Shown piece after piece: positions 6,470 to 7,024 of a stretch of 7,024 nucleotides of DNA. The notes below the pieces were generated by a model. That model saw only the letters and a program-made list of their open reading frames with translations, did not search any database and had not been told where the DNA came from. Source of the DNA: Acidobacteriota bacterium (GTDB taxonomy: Bacteria > Acidobacteriota > Holophagae > Thermotomaculales > Thermotomaculaceae); assembly GCA_027038695.1 (NCBI GenBank), contig JALWHA010000312.1, positions 1 through 7,024 on the forward strand, written 5' to 3'. Position 1 is the stretch's first letter. Each line of letters starts with the position of its first letter. Made by a program: the position numbers and the translations under genes.

Positions 6470-7024
6470 TGCGACGGATTAAAAAGGTTAATAGCGGGCC
6501 TCACATTATCCATAAAATTAATCAAGTTTTCAAAAAAAGGGTCGTCAAACTCTCTGTCTAAATCCTCAATTTCATAGAATATTAACGGTATCCCCCGCAC
6601 TTTTGAGTAATGGCTGTAATAAACGTCTAAAAGCCCGTCAATATACTCTAACGAAACCCTATCTTCTCCGTTTTTCGGATTTTCTTTAATCTTTTTAAGC
6701 AACTTTTTTGACGACGAATACAGGAAAATTATTAAATCATAATTTATTGCAAGCGGTTTGGAAAGCATCTCATAGATCTTTTCAAATACGCTCAATTCAT
6801 GATTGCTTAAAGTATAAGTTGCATAAATCTTTGATTTTTCTATAGAAAAAGTTGAAATTGAACGATTAGGCCTGTAAAGATCCGAAACCATTATGGTATT
6901 TAACTGTTTATACCTCTGAATCAAAAAGGAAAGTTCGGTTAAAAGAGCGTTCCGCTCCATATCACTATAAAAGTAAGAAAGAATTGAGGTCGGAATAGAT
7001 TGAATATCCGATATAAACGTATAC
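6463..7024 (-). CDS. Deoxynucleoside-kinase-like protein, N-terminus missing at window edge
   Basis: The frame is open from the right edge to TAA at 6463-6465, giving 186 visible residues. An internal ATG at 6960 is not a convincing start because the frame continues upstream without a stop and ATG lacks a ribosome-binding site. The layout matches the dNK family (PF01712): helix NALLTELSFLIQRYKQL, then IMVSDLYRPNRSI where the family has a D/E-R-S or SDY-type motif, then LSVFEKIYEML, the strand YDLIIFLYSS, a lid region KKIKENPKNGEDR, and SLEYIDGLLDVYYSHY. Family members phosphorylate deoxynucleosides in salvage and are about 200-220 residues long, so roughly 30 residues with the P-loop should lie outside the window. 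The lid lacks the usual paired arginines (RxR), which may mean altered specificity or lost activity. A fusion to an upstream domain cannot be excluded. It is probably the gene before panB in the same transcript, 82 bp away. Confidence 0.68.
   Translation of the reverse strand, partial: YTFISDIQSIPTSILSYFYSDMERNALLTELSFLIQRYKQLNTIMVSDLYRPNRSISTFSIEKSKIYATYTLSNHELSVFEKIYEMLSKPLAINYDLIIFLYSSSKKLLKKIKENPKNGEDRVSLEYIDGLLDVYYSHYSKVRGIPLIFYEIEDLDREFDDPFFENLINFMDNVRPAINLFNPSHP

Larger units (their letters stand above)
448..7024 (-). other. Predicted operon: dNK-like gene, panB, panC, nadA, LonC-like protease, purS, purQ
   Basis: Seven genes run in the same direction. Junctions in transcription order are +82, -10, +3, 0, +8 and +1 bp. 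Each ribosome-binding site after panB lies in or at the end of the preceding gene, leaving no room for internal promoters between genes. The operon start is outside the window to the right. Whether the kinase-like gene shares the transcript is less certain because of the 82-bp gap. Confidence 0.72.

Noticed and set aside
6364..6561. Plus-strand open frame spanning the panB to kinase-like junction
   Set aside because: It is antisense to the PanB N-terminus and the kinase-like C-terminus, with no homology I recognise; a frame of this length can arise by chance.
1..7024. CRISPR arrays, tandem repeats, tRNA genes, insertion sequences, phage or defence genes
   Set aside because: No repeated spacers, clover-leaf segments, transposase motifs or toxin-antitoxin-like small genes were seen; coding density by housekeeping enzymes leaves no room for them.

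Overview
This is a compact bacterial chromosomal window, AT-rich overall, with A/T-leaning codon choice throughout. It holds the 3' end of one plus-strand gene (left edge) and a tightly packed minus-strand gene cluster filling the rest. I see no mobile element, phage gene, CRISPR array, tRNA or rRNA. The phylum cannot be fixed from this sequence. The protein types fit an AT-rich, possibly anaerobic or thermophilic bacterium: a short three-cysteine (Thermotoga-type) quinolinate synthase, the separate small PurS/PurQ subunits, an RqcH/NFACT protein and a LonC-type protease. That is an inference.

Layout, left to right. Bases 1-365 (+) encode the C-terminal NFACT-R domain of a ribosome-quality-control protein of the RqcH/Rqc2 family, cut by the window edge. 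An 82-bp convergent gap (366-447) follows, containing an AT-only inverted repeat that may act as a weak bidirectional terminator. From 448 to the right edge everything lies on the minus strand. Read in the direction of transcription (right to left) the order is: a deoxynucleoside-kinase-like gene (5' end missing), panB, panC, nadA, a LonC-like AAA/Lon protease gene, purS and purQ. Junctions from panB onward are a 10-bp overlap, 3 bp, 0 bp, 8 bp and 1 bp. Each downstream Shine-Dalgarno sequence lies within or at the very end of the gene before it, so the six genes are almost certainly co-transcribed and partly translationally coupled. The only larger gap is 82 bp between the kinase-like gene and panB.

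Functionally this is a cofactor and nucleotide cluster. PanB and PanC perform two steps of pantothenate (coenzyme A) synthesis, NadA makes the quinolinate precursor of NAD, and PurS with PurQ are the two small subunits of the FGAM synthase of purine synthesis. Partners such as panD, nadB, nadC and purL are not in the window. The outlier is the Lon-family protease between nadA and purS. Two things deserve a second look. One is this protease, which has a recognisable P-loop although the characterised LonC enzyme is described as ATP-independent. The other is the kinase-like gene, whose lid and D/E-R-S motifs look degraded. I did not find a clearly new multi-gene system.
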